53,646 bases of DNA from Oscillospiraceae bacterium (GCA_009786445.1 WQTE01000003.1:1-53646); one strand, 5' to 3'; numbered from the stretch's first letter, positions 7,798 through 15,473 are shown. Numbers and translations: made by a program. The notes: generated from the sequence alone by a model not told the origin.

Positions 7798-8187
7798 TTA
7801 ATCCATGCCTCTGAAAAACTCCGAGTATCGAATCCTGATAGCTTGCACAAAATACGGCGCATGCTCGCAACAGAATATATCTGACACACTGTATTGACGG
7901 CACTCGTCATAATCTTTTCTGTCATCCAAGATTGCCGTGACTGTGTTGTCAGTAAAAAGGTTAAAAGCAAGTCTTGTCACCCTCATCGATCCGCTGGTCT
8001 GCCATCCGGCATTAATGCTCTCGGGTGTAATGCTCTGCTTATCAACATTGTAAAGCTCTGAAAGGCGGTCACGCGTATCTTCGCAAATACCCAGAGTGTA
8101 TATTAGCGCACGGCGGTACACGTCCCTATCTTCTTCTGCATAGTGCTTAAAAAATTCTCTGTGCGCACTGTTTCTGAAAGTAATCAT
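7798..8187 (-). CDS. Hypothetical protein resembling DUF6075, 129 aa
   Basis: AGGAGG precedes the ATG at 8187. The sequence begins with a motif like F-R-N-S-A-H-R-E-F-F and has G-W-Q-T-S-G-S followed by R-L-A-F-N-L-F in the middle. I associate this pattern with a small family (DUF6075) common in Clostridia and their mobile elements, but from memory only. It is soluble and mostly helical. The function is unknown. It sits between the macro-domain gene and the 86-aa gene. Confidence 0.6.
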   Translation of the reverse strand: MITFRNSAHREFFKHYAEEDRDVYRRALIYTLGICEDTRDRLSELYNVDKQSITPESINAGWQTSGSMRVTRLAFNLFTDNTVTAILDDRKDYDECRQYSVSDIFCCEHAPYFVQAIRIRYSEFFRGMD

Positions 8188-8211
8188 AACTATAAATCCT
8201 CCTATAAATTA

Positions 8212-8682
8212 TTAGTGCTCAGTAATCTGATAAATGGTAACGTCAATGCCCGACTCATCAAATATCTCATGAATAATGTTTTCGACAACATTCCAGTCTC
8301 CACCACCCAGGCCGCAACCCAGCTTATATGGAAGCGCAAGACTATCTAGTTCGCCCTCCTGCATTAACATCGCTAGTGAGGCAAGAGCCGACCGTAACGC
8401 TGTATAGTCTGTGTGCTGTTTAGACCGACCTGCTGATAGTTGCCCGAATATGTTTGCTATATAATATGGCGGATTCAAAAGGTTTGCATGCCCAATAACT
8501 GTAACTCCAAGCAACGAGTCGCCATGTCGCTTACACGATGCCTTGTATCGCTCGTAAGCCACCGGATACTTTGCTTTGATAGACTTTGCAAGACCTGCAC
8601 CCATAATGCCCTTGCAATTAACCTGATGCCCTATAACTTTTTCTCTTGCATCTAAAATGTTTCCCTGTACTGTTTTAATCAT
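8212..8682 (-). CDS. Macro-domain protein (ADP-ribose binding or hydrolysing)
   Basis: 156 aa forming a single macro domain. The N-terminal G-N-I-L-D-A segment, H-Q-V-N-C-K-G-I-M-G-A-G-L-A at about residues 19-32, and the glycine-rich P-Y-K-L-G-C-G-L-G-G-G-D-W loop near 118 form the ADP-ribose pocket. This subgroup (ALC1/phage type) removes ADP-ribose from proteins or nucleic acids. In a mobile element it could counter host ADP-ribosylation-based defence or reverse a modification made by the element itself; that is inference. Its ATG overlaps the end of the 64-aa gene upstream, indicating coupling. Confidence 0.88.
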   Translation of the reverse strand: MIKTVQGNILDAREKVIGHQVNCKGIMGAGLAKSIKAKYPVAYERYKASCKRHGDSLLGVTVIGHANLLNPPYYIANIFGQLSAGRSKQHTDYTALRSALASLAMLMQEGELDSLALPYKLGCGLGGGDWNVVENIIHEIFDESGIDVTIYQITEH

Positions 8683-8869
8683 TACATTCCTCTTTTCTGC
8701 CGTTGACTTGCGTTGAATATGCTATTTGAAGCACTGCACACGCATCGCGCAGCCACCATGCGCACTCATCTTGAATGCAATTCGCAAAATATTCAACGCT
8801 TCCTCCATCAGCTAATTCCTTGTCATACACAACTTTCCTCATGGGGCATTTTTTCTTTTGTTCGCTCAT
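8675..8869 (-). CDS. Small cysteine-containing protein, 64 aa
   Basis: Begins with a basic segment (M-S-E-Q-K-K-K-C-P) and contains C-x4-C-A-W-W and a further Cys (about residues 31-44), spacing consistent with metal binding. It overlaps the macro-domain gene by eight bases. AGGTAGCAAA precedes the ATG. Small proteins with an E-C-A-W-W motif are common in Firmicute phages and elements, but no function is known to me. Confidence 0.55.
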   Translation of the reverse strand: MSEQKKKCPMRKVVYDKELADGGSVEYFANCIQDECAWWLRDACAVLQIAYSTQVNGRKEECND

Positions 8870-8878
8870 TTTGCTACC

Positions 8879-9052
8879 TCATCTTTCGTCATAGTCTTGT
8901 GTTGAAATTTCTTCACCGCAATAAGGGCAATACTTCCATACAAGAATATATGGATTGCCCTTATACCAGTTGTGTTCACATTTTGAGCAAATCCAGACTT
9001 CCTGTCCTCTTGAGTTAGTGCTTTTCTCAAACGATGTCATTCGATTACTCAT
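8879..9052 (-). CDS. Small zinc-ribbon protein, 57 aa
   Basis: Contains C-S-K-C near residue 21 and C-P-Y-C-G-E-E near 43, a classical zinc ribbon with an intervening N-W-Y-K-G loop. The ATG at 9052 is preferred because AAAGGA lies eight bases upstream and it overlaps the stop of the 37-aa membrane protein (ATGAGTAA), giving coupling. The earlier ATG at 9061 is too close to that site. Probably a nucleic-acid or protein adaptor. Confidence 0.6.
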   Translation of the reverse strand: MSNRMTSFEKSTNSRGQEVWICSKCEHNWYKGNPYILVWKYCPYCGEEISTQDYDER

Positions 9053-9158
9053 TGCGCTCATCCTTTCTGTTTCTGTTTGTGTTTAAATTTCCTGAAACAG
9101 TTTTAACTATAATTCCAACTATAGCTACGGCGGCTAATACAATAGTGATAAAAAACAT
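9045..9158 (-). CDS. 37-aa single-pass membrane peptide
   Basis: Starts at the ATG 9156-9158 with GGAG six bases upstream. About 19 hydrophobic residues follow (M-F-F-I-T-I-V-L-A-A), then a polar tail rich in Asn, Arg and Lys. It overlaps the zinc-ribbon gene by eight bases. No homologue is recognised. It could be a small membrane regulator or a toxin-like peptide. Confidence 0.45.
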   Translation of the reverse strand: MFFITIVLAAVAIVGIIVKTVSGNLNTNRNRKDERNE

Positions 9159-9187
9159 TAGTATCTCCATATAGTGTAGCCTCCTCG

Positions 9188-9385
9188 CTATTCATCAAAT
9201 CCGGAAAGTTCTATGTACTCAACCGGGATATATATGTCTGGTGCTGTGCAATGGATCTCAATTGCTCGTTTAATTTTGCCTTTGATATTTTTATTAACTG
9301 ATTTTGCTTTTTGCTTATCAGTAAAGAATCTGACGGCGATTCCATTTTTTATAATTGTATACGTTCTTCTTATTGATACTATCAT
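9188..9385 (-). CDS. Small basic protein, 65 aa
   Basis: The ATG at 9385 (M-I-V-S-I-R-R) is chosen because AAAGG lies upstream and an earlier start would overlap the membrane protein gene. The product is lysine- and arginine-rich with alternating strands and ends in an acidic E-L-S-G-F-D-E tail. Unknown family; it may bind nucleic acid. Confidence 0.45.
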   Translation of the reverse strand: MIVSIRRTYTIIKNGIAVRFFTDKQKAKSVNKNIKGKIKRAIEIHCTAPDIYIPVEYIELSGFDE

Positions 9386-9405
9386 TAGGACCACACCTTT
9401 CTTTT

Positions 9406-9861
9406 TTAAACTGTCAGCTCGTCTAAGCTGGGAATATTGTCGCAAGCAGTTATTTGTTTGTTTTCTGAGTAATTCGGTTGATAAAGCTCGCTGTTTTTAG
9501 ACCTTAAAGCCAAGCATATGATAAAAATTACAGCTCCCGACACAACTCCCCATATAGCATCAATCTCATGTCCTACAAAAAAGCCTAAGATGCCTGCGCA
9601 AATAAGACATGCGACGAGCTTAAATGCGTACAAGCCGCAGATACGGATTTGCTGGATAAAGAACCACGATACAACCGGAATAAGCATTAGAAGTATGCTG
9701 ATAGCTATATGGAAATCATGGTTTGCAAAAAGTGCATACTCACCATTTAGTACAAACTCCCACATAAGCCAGCCGATAAGCAGATAGTCTATTTTTGTGA
9801 CAAGCCAAACTAAACCTATTGCGACGATAACACCGATTTGAAGAATTAAACCTATTAACAT
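9406..9861 (-). CDS. Multi-pass membrane protein, 151 aa
   Basis: AAAGGAG precedes the ATG at 9861. There are four to five hydrophobic segments (about residues 2-22, 25-38, 52-70, 75-97, 103-120) followed by a polar cytoplasmic tail of about 30 residues ending P-S-L-D-E-L. No family is recognised. It is the first gene of the 9861-6612 accessory operon; the palindrome at 9890-9904 lies 28 bases upstream of its start, where it could control transcription. Confidence 0.55.
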   Translation of the reverse strand: MLIGLILQIGVIVAIGLVWLVTKIDYLLIGWLMWEFVLNGEYALFANHDFHIAISILLMLIPVVSWFFIQQIRICGLYAFKLVACLICAGILGFFVGHEIDAIWGVVSGAVIFIICLALRSKNSELYQPNYSENKQITACDNIPSLDELTV

Positions 9862-9889
9862 TATAAACAGCTCCTTTAAAATTAGATTA

Positions 9890-9904
9890 TCCTCACCGTG
9901 AGGA
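9890..9904. promoter_or_regulatory. 15-bp palindrome, site 2 of 5
   Basis: TCCTCAC-C-GTGAGGA, between the accessory operon and structured copy B. As at site 1 (345), the palindrome lies next to a copy of the structured element, here 36 bases from its edge. Confidence 0.7.
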
Positions 9905-9940
9905 CTATTTAATTAATCACAAGAACTAAATAGCTTATAA

Positions 9941-10120
9941 TATTAAGCTTTAGCCCTCTTGGATTTGCCTGCTTAGGAGCATTTGTTGCCTGAAATGTCA
10001 AGGTTCCCGGCACAAAAAATAATTTGCGGAGCGAAGCGGAGAAAAATATTTTTTTGCCCTTGACATTTCAGGCGACTAATGCTACCTTGCACGGCATCCA
10101 AGAGGGCGGGAGCCTGATAT
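9941..10120. repeat. Structured repeat element, copy B
   Basis: Second copy of the element at 161-342, in the same orientation. The outer stem pairs 9941-9969 with 10093-10120 and again carries a 2-base bulge. The inner stem pairs GCCTGAAATGTCAAGG (9987-10002) with its perfect complement (10057-10073), whereas copy A uses a different but still complementary pair. Identical blocks lie at 9993-10020, 10045-10063 and 10075-10091. The apical hairpin is less perfect than in copy A, and the T7 run is kept. It fills the gap between the accessory and mobilization operons. Confidence 0.7.
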
Positions 10121-10154
10121 TGAATTATTTACCAGCTTCCCTTGCCATAACATT

Positions 10155-10571
10155 CTATCTTAAATTACCCGTCAGCACTTGATATACATTAAGGTTATAA
10201 GGGTCGATTCTAACTAAAATAGTGCTTCCTACAGGAAATTCATGCTCAGGGTTAACGCTACTAATGCGTTGGCTAAAAAATACATGTCGTTCACCGTCAA
10301 CAGTTGCTTCAGCAACTATTATAAAAACTTGCCTTTGGCTCAGCCCTAGAATACCGGCAGGCTCAATCATCGTGTCAACGGAGATAACTACTGCCTCAAT
10401 CCGCTCTGACCGACTTAAGCCTACAATCTCTGACTGCATAGGATGCCAAACAAGACCGTAAAACAGCGTCAAGCTAACTGAGACTGTTGTGATAAAGAGT
10501 AAATTGGCGCGCCAATTATAGCTCCACCATTCTTTTATGCATTCAAGTTTAGTCTTTCTTAATTTAAACAT
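10155..10571 (-). CDS. Membrane-anchored protein, DUF3592-like paralogue 1
   Basis: About 138 aa from the ATG at 10571 (AAGGAAGG six bases upstream). One membrane segment lies near residues 26-45. An extracytoplasmic domain follows with the pattern I-S-V-D-x-M-I-E-P-A-G, then V-D-G-E-R-H-V and E-F-P-V-G-S-T-I-L-V-R-I-D-P. Two proteins further right (22486 and 23951) share this layout, including the F-P-(I/V)-G-S-T and D-P signatures, which resembles DUF3592. This copy follows the relaxase gene, the other two follow ParA. The function is unknown; surface exposure suggests a role in mating contact or envelope signalling. Confidence 0.55.
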   Translation of the reverse strand: MFKLRKTKLECIKEWWSYNWRANLLFITTVSVSLTLFYGLVWHPMQSEIVGLSRSERIEAVVISVDTMIEPAGILGLSQRQVFIIVAEATVDGERHVFFSQRISSVNPEHEFPVGSTILVRIDPYNLNVYQVLTGNLR

Positions 10572-10599
10572 AGAAAACCTTCCTTTCATTCTGTGATGC

Positions 10600-12489
10600 C
10601 TATCTGCTGCCTCTTTCCTTTCGGACATTTTCAAATTCTTTAAAAGCCAAACTGTTAGTTATAGTGTTGCCGCCATCGGCTCTTTTTATGGCATCAAAAC
10701 ATAATTCGTATCCGTCCAGTTCCCTGTCAAGCTTCCCGATGTGTGCTCTCAGCTCGGCGAGCGATTTTTCAGCAAAACGTATAGATTTATGTATGCCGTC
10801 AAAGTTGCCCCTGTTTTTTTCCATGTTTTTTGCCAAGATTGATTTATATAGTTTCAGTTTCGCAACATCTTTCTTCAAATGCTCAAACTCGTGTTCCGGC
10901 GAATTGTTGCTGTTGATTTTTTCTTCCAGTGCAGCGATGTTATCAGGTAGCGAAGCTATAAATATCATGTTGCTGTGCTTTTTTTCTGATATTTTCAGTT
11001 TTGTTAGTTGACCGCTTCTATGCTCATAAACGCTTTTGTAAGCCGCTGTGAGTTTTTCATGGTCATCTATACTGCCGCTTTGCAGCATGTTGAGAGCTTC
11101 AAAAGAGTTGTGAATCATCATTACTACTTTTTCATCACTGTCGGTCGGGATATATGGCCTGCTTATTCCGGCAGAAGCTCTTTTCATTTGCTCAACAATC
11201 ATTTTAAGTTTTATAGAGTTATATGAAAGCCCGATATTCCTATGCTTATACTTAATGTCGCGTATAATCATTTTCTCAATGCCGCTTCTGCGGACCGGGT
11301 ATGTTTTGCCGGAGCTATCAATATTGATCCGGTAGCTCTCACTTATATCGTCAACGTTTACTTTTCCGTATTCGAACTCCCGGATGTATTTTATGTCATC
11401 ATAGTAACGCTCCCCTTTGTCATCCTCATGGGAAGTTGTGTTAGAGGGAATCTCTCTCTCATTGCTTTCAATAAGCTTTGTTAAACTTTCCCTTGTGTAA
11501 AAAACACCGTCACCAATACTACTGTCTCTGGTGCCCTTGGTAGTGCCCGGCGAAACAAAGGTTATATGCTTCCGCCAATCGCCTTTTGAGGTTTTATCTT
11601 TAATCGTATACCCTAAAACCCTCATTTCGGAAAGTAGTTCATCGTAGCTCGAAACATATTTAAGCAAATTATTTATATCAGTCTGAACTAATCTTACGTT
11701 TGATGATTTTTTCAGTTCGGCCATGCTGTAAGCATCTGAATGTCTATAGTCGTTTGCAGACGCAATATCTGAAAGCCCCTCTTTATAATTTTTCCAGTTT
11801 TGCATTTTACGGTCAGTAATCTCAACAGCTCTTCTTACACCGTCTTTATCAACATAATCTGTCAAAATCATATCCTGTGTATCGTATAAAACATTCAGCC
11901 CGTATTCTTCGCATAACTCGTCGGAGACTTTTCGTATAAGCCTTTTAGTTTCGCGACAATCGTTCCACTTGCTTTTCCCATTTATATCCCATGCGCTGAT
12001 AACCAAATGATTGTGTACATCGTCTGTGTTATTGTGCGTAGAAACTACAACTGCATGTTTGCCGAAAACTCTTTTCGCGAGCTTCAGTCCGATTTCATTT
12101 GCCGTTTCCGGGTCAACTTCGCGACCTTTAAAAGACTGGATAAGATGCCAAGTTACAATTTCCCTGCCATCTTTAGTTTGAATCTTTTTTGACTTGGCGG
12201 CGTGTCTGCCTTTATTGATAATCTGCTCAAAGCAGGACAAGGCATTATCTGCAACACAATTTAGGTAAGAGCTGAGCGTTTTGACAGTTATAGTGTCGTG
12301 ATGTTCATGCTTAATATTTTCATCAACGTCATAAACGTGCTTGTCGTTTTTTGCATATTCAATAATGCCTTCAATATCATCTTTGGAAACATAAGTGTCG
12401 TCGGTTCTTTTCAAAGCTTTATCTGATTCGCAATATTCGATACACGCTTTCGGCGTGGCTTTAATTGCATGGATATGTGTAATTGCCAT
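10600..12489 (-). CDS. Relaxase, MobA/VirD2 type (MOBP)
   Basis: 629 aa. The N-terminal 230 residues are a relaxase domain: a segment W-H-L-I-Q-S-F-K near 114-121 and the metal-binding triad in H-N-N-T-D-D-V-H-N-H (His152, His159, His161). It would cut one strand at oriT through a tyrosine and lead the strand into the recipient. The C-terminal third is a long charged coiled coil (about 480-620). GAGGGAG precedes the ATG at 12489. It lies 13 bases after the PcfJ-like gene and downstream of mobC, as in Firmicute mobilization operons, with oriT-like repeats at 14432-14640. Confidence 0.9.
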   Translation of the reverse strand: MAITHIHAIKATPKACIEYCESDKALKRTDDTYVSKDDIEGIIEYAKNDKHVYDVDENIKHEHHDTITVKTLSSYLNCVADNALSCFEQIINKGRHAAKSKKIQTKDGREIVTWHLIQSFKGREVDPETANEIGLKLAKRVFGKHAVVVSTHNNTDDVHNHLVISAWDINGKSKWNDCRETKRLIRKVSDELCEEYGLNVLYDTQDMILTDYVDKDGVRRAVEITDRKMQNWKNYKEGLSDIASANDYRHSDAYSMAELKKSSNVRLVQTDINNLLKYVSSYDELLSEMRVLGYTIKDKTSKGDWRKHITFVSPGTTKGTRDSSIGDGVFYTRESLTKLIESNEREIPSNTTSHEDDKGERYYDDIKYIREFEYGKVNVDDISESYRINIDSSGKTYPVRRSGIEKMIIRDIKYKHRNIGLSYNSIKLKMIVEQMKRASAGISRPYIPTDSDEKVVMMIHNSFEALNMLQSGSIDDHEKLTAAYKSVYEHRSGQLTKLKISEKKHSNMIFIASLPDNIAALEEKINSNNSPEHEFEHLKKDVAKLKLYKSILAKNMEKNRGNFDGIHKSIRFAEKSLAELRAHIGKLDRELDGYELCFDAIKRADGGNTITNSLAFKEFENVRKERGSR

Positions 12490-12502
12490 AGTGTACTCCC
12501 TC

Positions 12503-13861
12503 TTACGATAGCATACTGTTTGCCGCTGTTATGGGCTTTTTAACATACTTTAATGTGTCACTAGAAACCTCCTTGTTAAAAGTCTTTCTGATTTGGAGCA
12601 ATATGTATTTTTCATCTTCAAGACCTATCTCTATAGTGCAACTTTCATTATTATGGACAAGGTGATATATAAGGCATTCTCCATTATTTATACGGTTTAT
12701 GTATGCTGATACACAATTGGATTCTCTTGCCGCTAAATTCACTAATGCCTCAGTTGTTGTTATCCGTACGAAATCAGGCGGCAGTTCCAGCTTCGAAAGC
12801 TGAGTCTCGGGAATTTTCATTTTAACTATGTTTTTTAATCTATGCTGTACTGCGTAATCGTCATGTAACGCCTTAATTTTCTTTTTCCCGGCAAGTAAAT
12901 CTATTTTATGATTTAACATAAACGCAAGGCGCAAATAATCTTTTAAAAGCCATTCCTGAACGGTTAAATCTCCGCATTCAATTCGCTTCTTAAAAATTTT
13001 TATAATCATTTTTTCGGCTATTACTTTATGGCGCACAAATCTGAGAGCGTTCTTTACATCTGAGCCAGAAAGCAGCCTTTTGTCAACTAAATTAGAAAAT
13101 TTAAACAAGTAATCTCTTTGCTCCGGCAATACGTATTTAAAAGCAATGCAAGCGATGTATCCTGAAACGATTTTATTTTTATTCACGGAATTTGGCAGTT
13201 GCACATTGAATTTATTTTCTAAAAGTTGTTTAGGATTTCTCGACTTAGCAACTATATCAATTGATATAGGCAAGCGAACTTTTTGCTTAATAATATCTTT
13301 CCATATAGGGTTGTGTTCTGAAAAAAACTTAAGTATAATTTTGCTTAATTTATTATCCATATAGTTGATAGTGTTCAGATTAAACATGAACTTTTTACTG
13401 TTGTTTTTTTGTGATACATACATTTCTGCTTCACTAAAAAATAAGAGCTCTTGCCTATTAAACATTTTGCTTAGCGTCATATTACAGCCATTTAGCGTGA
13501 ATGTAGCAAAATTGATGTTAAGATTGCCATTAACGGTAATGGTTGTATCATTAAATTGTTCAGTAATAATTTTAAGGTGAGGACGTCTATCAGGCGCATA
13601 TATATTGCTTATATTGTAGATGAGCGATACATAAGTGCCGCCTGTTTGGATAGAAACATCTTTCTTTAATTTTGGTATTATGCGACCTAACTCTCTCGAA
13701 AATATATCGATTTGAGAAACATCGTAAAGGTAATAAAAGCTATAACAAGAACAATGCCTCTCGAACTCATTGACAGTGTATTCATTTGCTTTATGAATGC
13801 CTTTTGTTTTTTTGCTCTTTTTAACAATTCTCTCAAATAACATTAAAGGTGTAATTTCCAA
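12503..13861 (-). CDS. PcfJ-like protein
   Basis: About 453 aa. I choose TTG at 13859-13861 because GAAGGAAG lies eight bases upstream and it follows the MobC stop by one base; the longer open frame overlaps mobC. The C-terminal 100 residues match the PcfJ-like family: E-S-N-C-V-S-A-Y, a G-E-C-L-I-Y-H-L strand, then T-I-E-I and L-L-Q-I-R. PcfJ is encoded with PcfF/PcfG processing factors on enterococcal pheromone plasmids; its role is not firmly known. The preceding 350 residues are AT-rich in codon use (Asn, Ile, Lys) and unrecognised. A relaxosome or post-transfer role is likely from context. Confidence 0.65.
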   Translation of the reverse strand: MEITPLMLFERIVKKSKKTKGIHKANEYTVNEFERHCSCYSFYYLYDVSQIDIFSRELGRIIPKLKKDVSIQTGGTYVSLIYNISNIYAPDRRPHLKIITEQFNDTTITVNGNLNINFATFTLNGCNMTLSKMFNRQELLFFSEAEMYVSQKNNSKKFMFNLNTINYMDNKLSKIILKFFSEHNPIWKDIIKQKVRLPISIDIVAKSRNPKQLLENKFNVQLPNSVNKNKIVSGYIACIAFKYVLPEQRDYLFKFSNLVDKRLLSGSDVKNALRFVRHKVIAEKMIIKIFKKRIECGDLTVQEWLLKDYLRLAFMLNHKIDLLAGKKKIKALHDDYAVQHRLKNIVKMKIPETQLSKLELPPDFVRITTTEALVNLAARESNCVSAYINRINNGECLIYHLVHNNESCTIEIGLEDEKYILLQIRKTFNKEVSSDTLKYVKKPITAANSMLS

Positions 13862-13862
13862 T

Positions 13863-14204
13863 TTACTCACTTCCTTCCTTGCGTGCAAAGTTATCAAACG
13901 TAATGACAAAGTCCTTAAAATTATCAATAATGGAATCAAAATCTTGCTCGCTAACAGCGCAATTAGTTTTTGCGCTATATGCAATTTGCTCCATGCTGTT
14001 AGAGATAGTACTAAGCTCATTAACAATCTTAAAAGCATCTTCGGTGGTAAAGTTTGTCCTCTGACTTGCGGTACCGAAATATATCAAATTGCGTAAAAGT
14101 TCCGAACGGCTCATATCCGCTCTCTCGGCTTTTTCGGTTAAGAGAAAGTGTTCGGTTTCGGTTAATTTCAGAAGTACATGTTTATTTCTTAATTCATTGC
14201 TCAT
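13863..14204 (-). CDS. MobC-like relaxosome protein
   Basis: 113 aa. The N-terminal part has a short beta strand, then helix-turn-helix-like R-A-D-M-S-R-S-E-L-L-R (about residues 28-38), the ribbon-helix-helix layout of MobC/relaxosome accessory factors. A C-terminal helical region follows. It should bind oriT and help the relaxase nick. AGAGG precedes the ATG. The order oriT candidate, mobC, PcfJ-like gene, relaxase is coherent on the minus strand. Confidence 0.8.
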   Translation of the reverse strand: MSNELRNKHVLLKLTETEHFLLTEKAERADMSRSELLRNLIYFGTASQRTNFTTEDAFKIVNELSTISNSMEQIAYSAKTNCAVSEQDFDSIIDNFKDFVITFDNFARKEGSE

Positions 14205-14244
14205 TTTGAAAACCTCTAATAATATAAATAATCAATCAAAGATA

Positions 14245-14535
14245 TTAGAATAAAAACATCACTATAACTGCAATCAAAAAGTATAGAAAGCACTTAAACG
14301 TTTTACGCAAAAAATCATTTTTTATTTTACCGCACATACAGGAAAGCACGAAAAGTCCCGCAGCAGAACCATATACAATCAAGAAAAATAATGAGCGCAA
14401 ATCACAATCACCGATACCTTTCTTTTGCGAGCTAATGTATACATTAGTAATGTGCTTTTGTTGACTGGTAACTTCAATTACCGTGAGGGAATTGAAATTT
14501 CGAAGCGATGTCGCTGAGTAAAAAATGGGGGTCAT
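14245..14535 (-). CDS. Possible small membrane protein, 96 aa
   Basis: An open frame whose C-terminal half contains two hydrophobic segments (about residues 49-67 and 80-96). The only in-frame ATG (14533-14535) lies inside the inverted repeats of the candidate oriT and has no ribosome binding site, and no better internal start was found. It may be a real small membrane protein with a later non-ATG start, or chance coding over the oriT. Confidence 0.3.
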   Translation of the reverse strand: MTPIFYSATSLRNFNSLTVIEVTSQQKHITNVYISSQKKGIGDCDLRSLFFLIVYGSAAGLFVLSCMCGKIKNDFLRKTFKCFLYFLIAVIVMFLF

Positions 14536-14640
14536 AGGGGGCGAAGCCCCCTAGCACACGCCGTGAGGCGGGCGGAGTGTGTATTTCTGCGTTTTTGGGA
14601 ATAAGTGAGCTTGCGAACGTTTTCAAAAAACGCAGAAATA
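14432..14640. other. Candidate origin of transfer (oriT)
   Basis: A cluster of inverted repeats directly upstream of mobC and the relaxase: the perfect palindrome CTAATGTATACATTAG (14432-14447), TTCAATT/AATTGAA (14473-14496), AGCGA/TCGCT (14504-14515), GGGGGC-GAA-GCCCCC (about 14537-14551), a GC-rich CGCC/GGCG stem flanked by CACAC/GTGTG (about 14554-14581), and a 15-bp hairpin TATTTCTGCGTTTTT (14582-14596) with its complement at 14626-14640. Such serial repeats upstream of MOBP relaxase genes are typical of oriT. The nick site cannot be read from sequence alone. Confidence 0.55.
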
Positions 14641-14676
14641 TATACGTAGCCACTGCTTGCTCATGAATGAAACTTT

Positions 14677-14970
14677 TTACTTTTCATCAAAAACAGGCAC
14701 GCATTCTTCAATATACACAAAGCCTTTTCCGGACATTTTGGTGTAAACAATCCATCGCGAGCCTGTTTCAACGTCTCTAAAGCAGATAGAGAGAGGACCA
14801 TACCTATGACCGCGAATAACGCTAAACAAATATCATTCGCCATTATCGGTCAAGAACCATAAAATTATATTATTATTTTTACCCCAGTATTTTCTGACAA
14901 GAGTTCCTGTGAAATTAACCGGCTCTTCCGGTTGCTGGTATCTTCTATCCATAGATTCATAATCTTTCAC
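14677..14970 (-). pseudogene. Small gene interrupted by an in-frame TGA
   Basis: A 97-codon frame starts at GTG (14968-14970) nine bases after GGAGG. The G of the upstream gene's TAG is the first base of this GTG, so the two are coupled. The frame is stopped by TGA at codon 46 (14833-14835), then runs on in the same frame for 51 codons to TAA (14677-14679). The second half reads like real protein (R-D-V-E-T-G-S-R-W-I-V-Y, then P-V-F-D-E-K). Replacing the TGA by Trp (TGG) would restore N-G-E-W-Y. The simplest reading is a recent nonsense mutation. The family is not recognised. Confidence 0.6.
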
Positions 14971-15458
14971 TACCTGTAACCTCCATCGTTGCTATCCTTC
15001 AGCATATGTTTTTCGTATTCTTTGCGGTTTTTGTCATCGGTTTTATGGCGATAGTGTATGTATACACCAACAAAAGATGTGACCGCCCCGGAAGCAATCA
15101 AGACTATTATAAGCGTAGAGTGATTTCGTATGCAGAGCAGCACTACGCCTAGAATCAACATTGCAGCTCCCAGCATCATCAACCATTTGATAAATTGTTT
15201 TGACTTACTTTCTTCGCAAGAGGTATATATGCGAGTCCAGGATGTCTCCTCACGAGCAGCACTATTACACTCTGGGCACGATGCGAATATTGCAAAATCG
15301 TAGTAATTATCGCGCAATTCTATCTCCCCTTTTTCAAAACTATCAACGTCATTGTCCCAAAAAATACACTTGCAAGTGCCGCATTGAAACTTCGTTGCAA
15401 TTAAATTTTTGCTAAGTCCATTCACTCTTCGCGTGCCGGGTTTAACTACTTTCTTCAC
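14970..15458 (-). CDS. Zinc-ribbon membrane protein, 162 aa
   Basis: The N-terminal domain carries C-G-T-C (residue 26) and C-P-E-C (about residue 61), a zinc ribbon with a long acidic insertion. Two membrane segments follow (about residues 90-108 and 115-134) and a basic cytoplasmic tail. No close family is recognised. It heads the interrupted gene at 14677-14970 with an overlapping stop/start. The topology suggests a sensor or adaptor near the membrane. Confidence 0.55.
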   Translation of the reverse strand: MKKVVKPGTRRVNGLSKNLIATKFQCGTCKCIFWDNDVDSFEKGEIELRDNYYDFAIFASCPECNSAAREETSWTRIYTSCEESKSKQFIKWLMMLGAAMLILGVVLLCIRNHSTLIIVLIASGAVTSFVGVYIHYRHKTDDKNRKEYEKHMLKDSNDGGYR

Positions 15459-15473
15459 GATTTAGTTACCTCC

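Noticed and set aside
161-10120. Structured copies A and B as ends of an insertion sequence or transposon
   Set aside because: They are in direct orientation, no transposase is encoded between or near them, and no target-site duplications are visible.
14833-14835. TGA as a selenocysteine codon
   Set aside because: There is no Cys/Sec context, no recognised SECIS hairpin directly downstream, and Trp fits the sequence; nonsense mutation is simpler.
14661-14843. 60-aa minus-strand frame over the split small gene
   Set aside because: It runs in another frame through the interrupted gene 14677-14970 and has no ribosome binding site.
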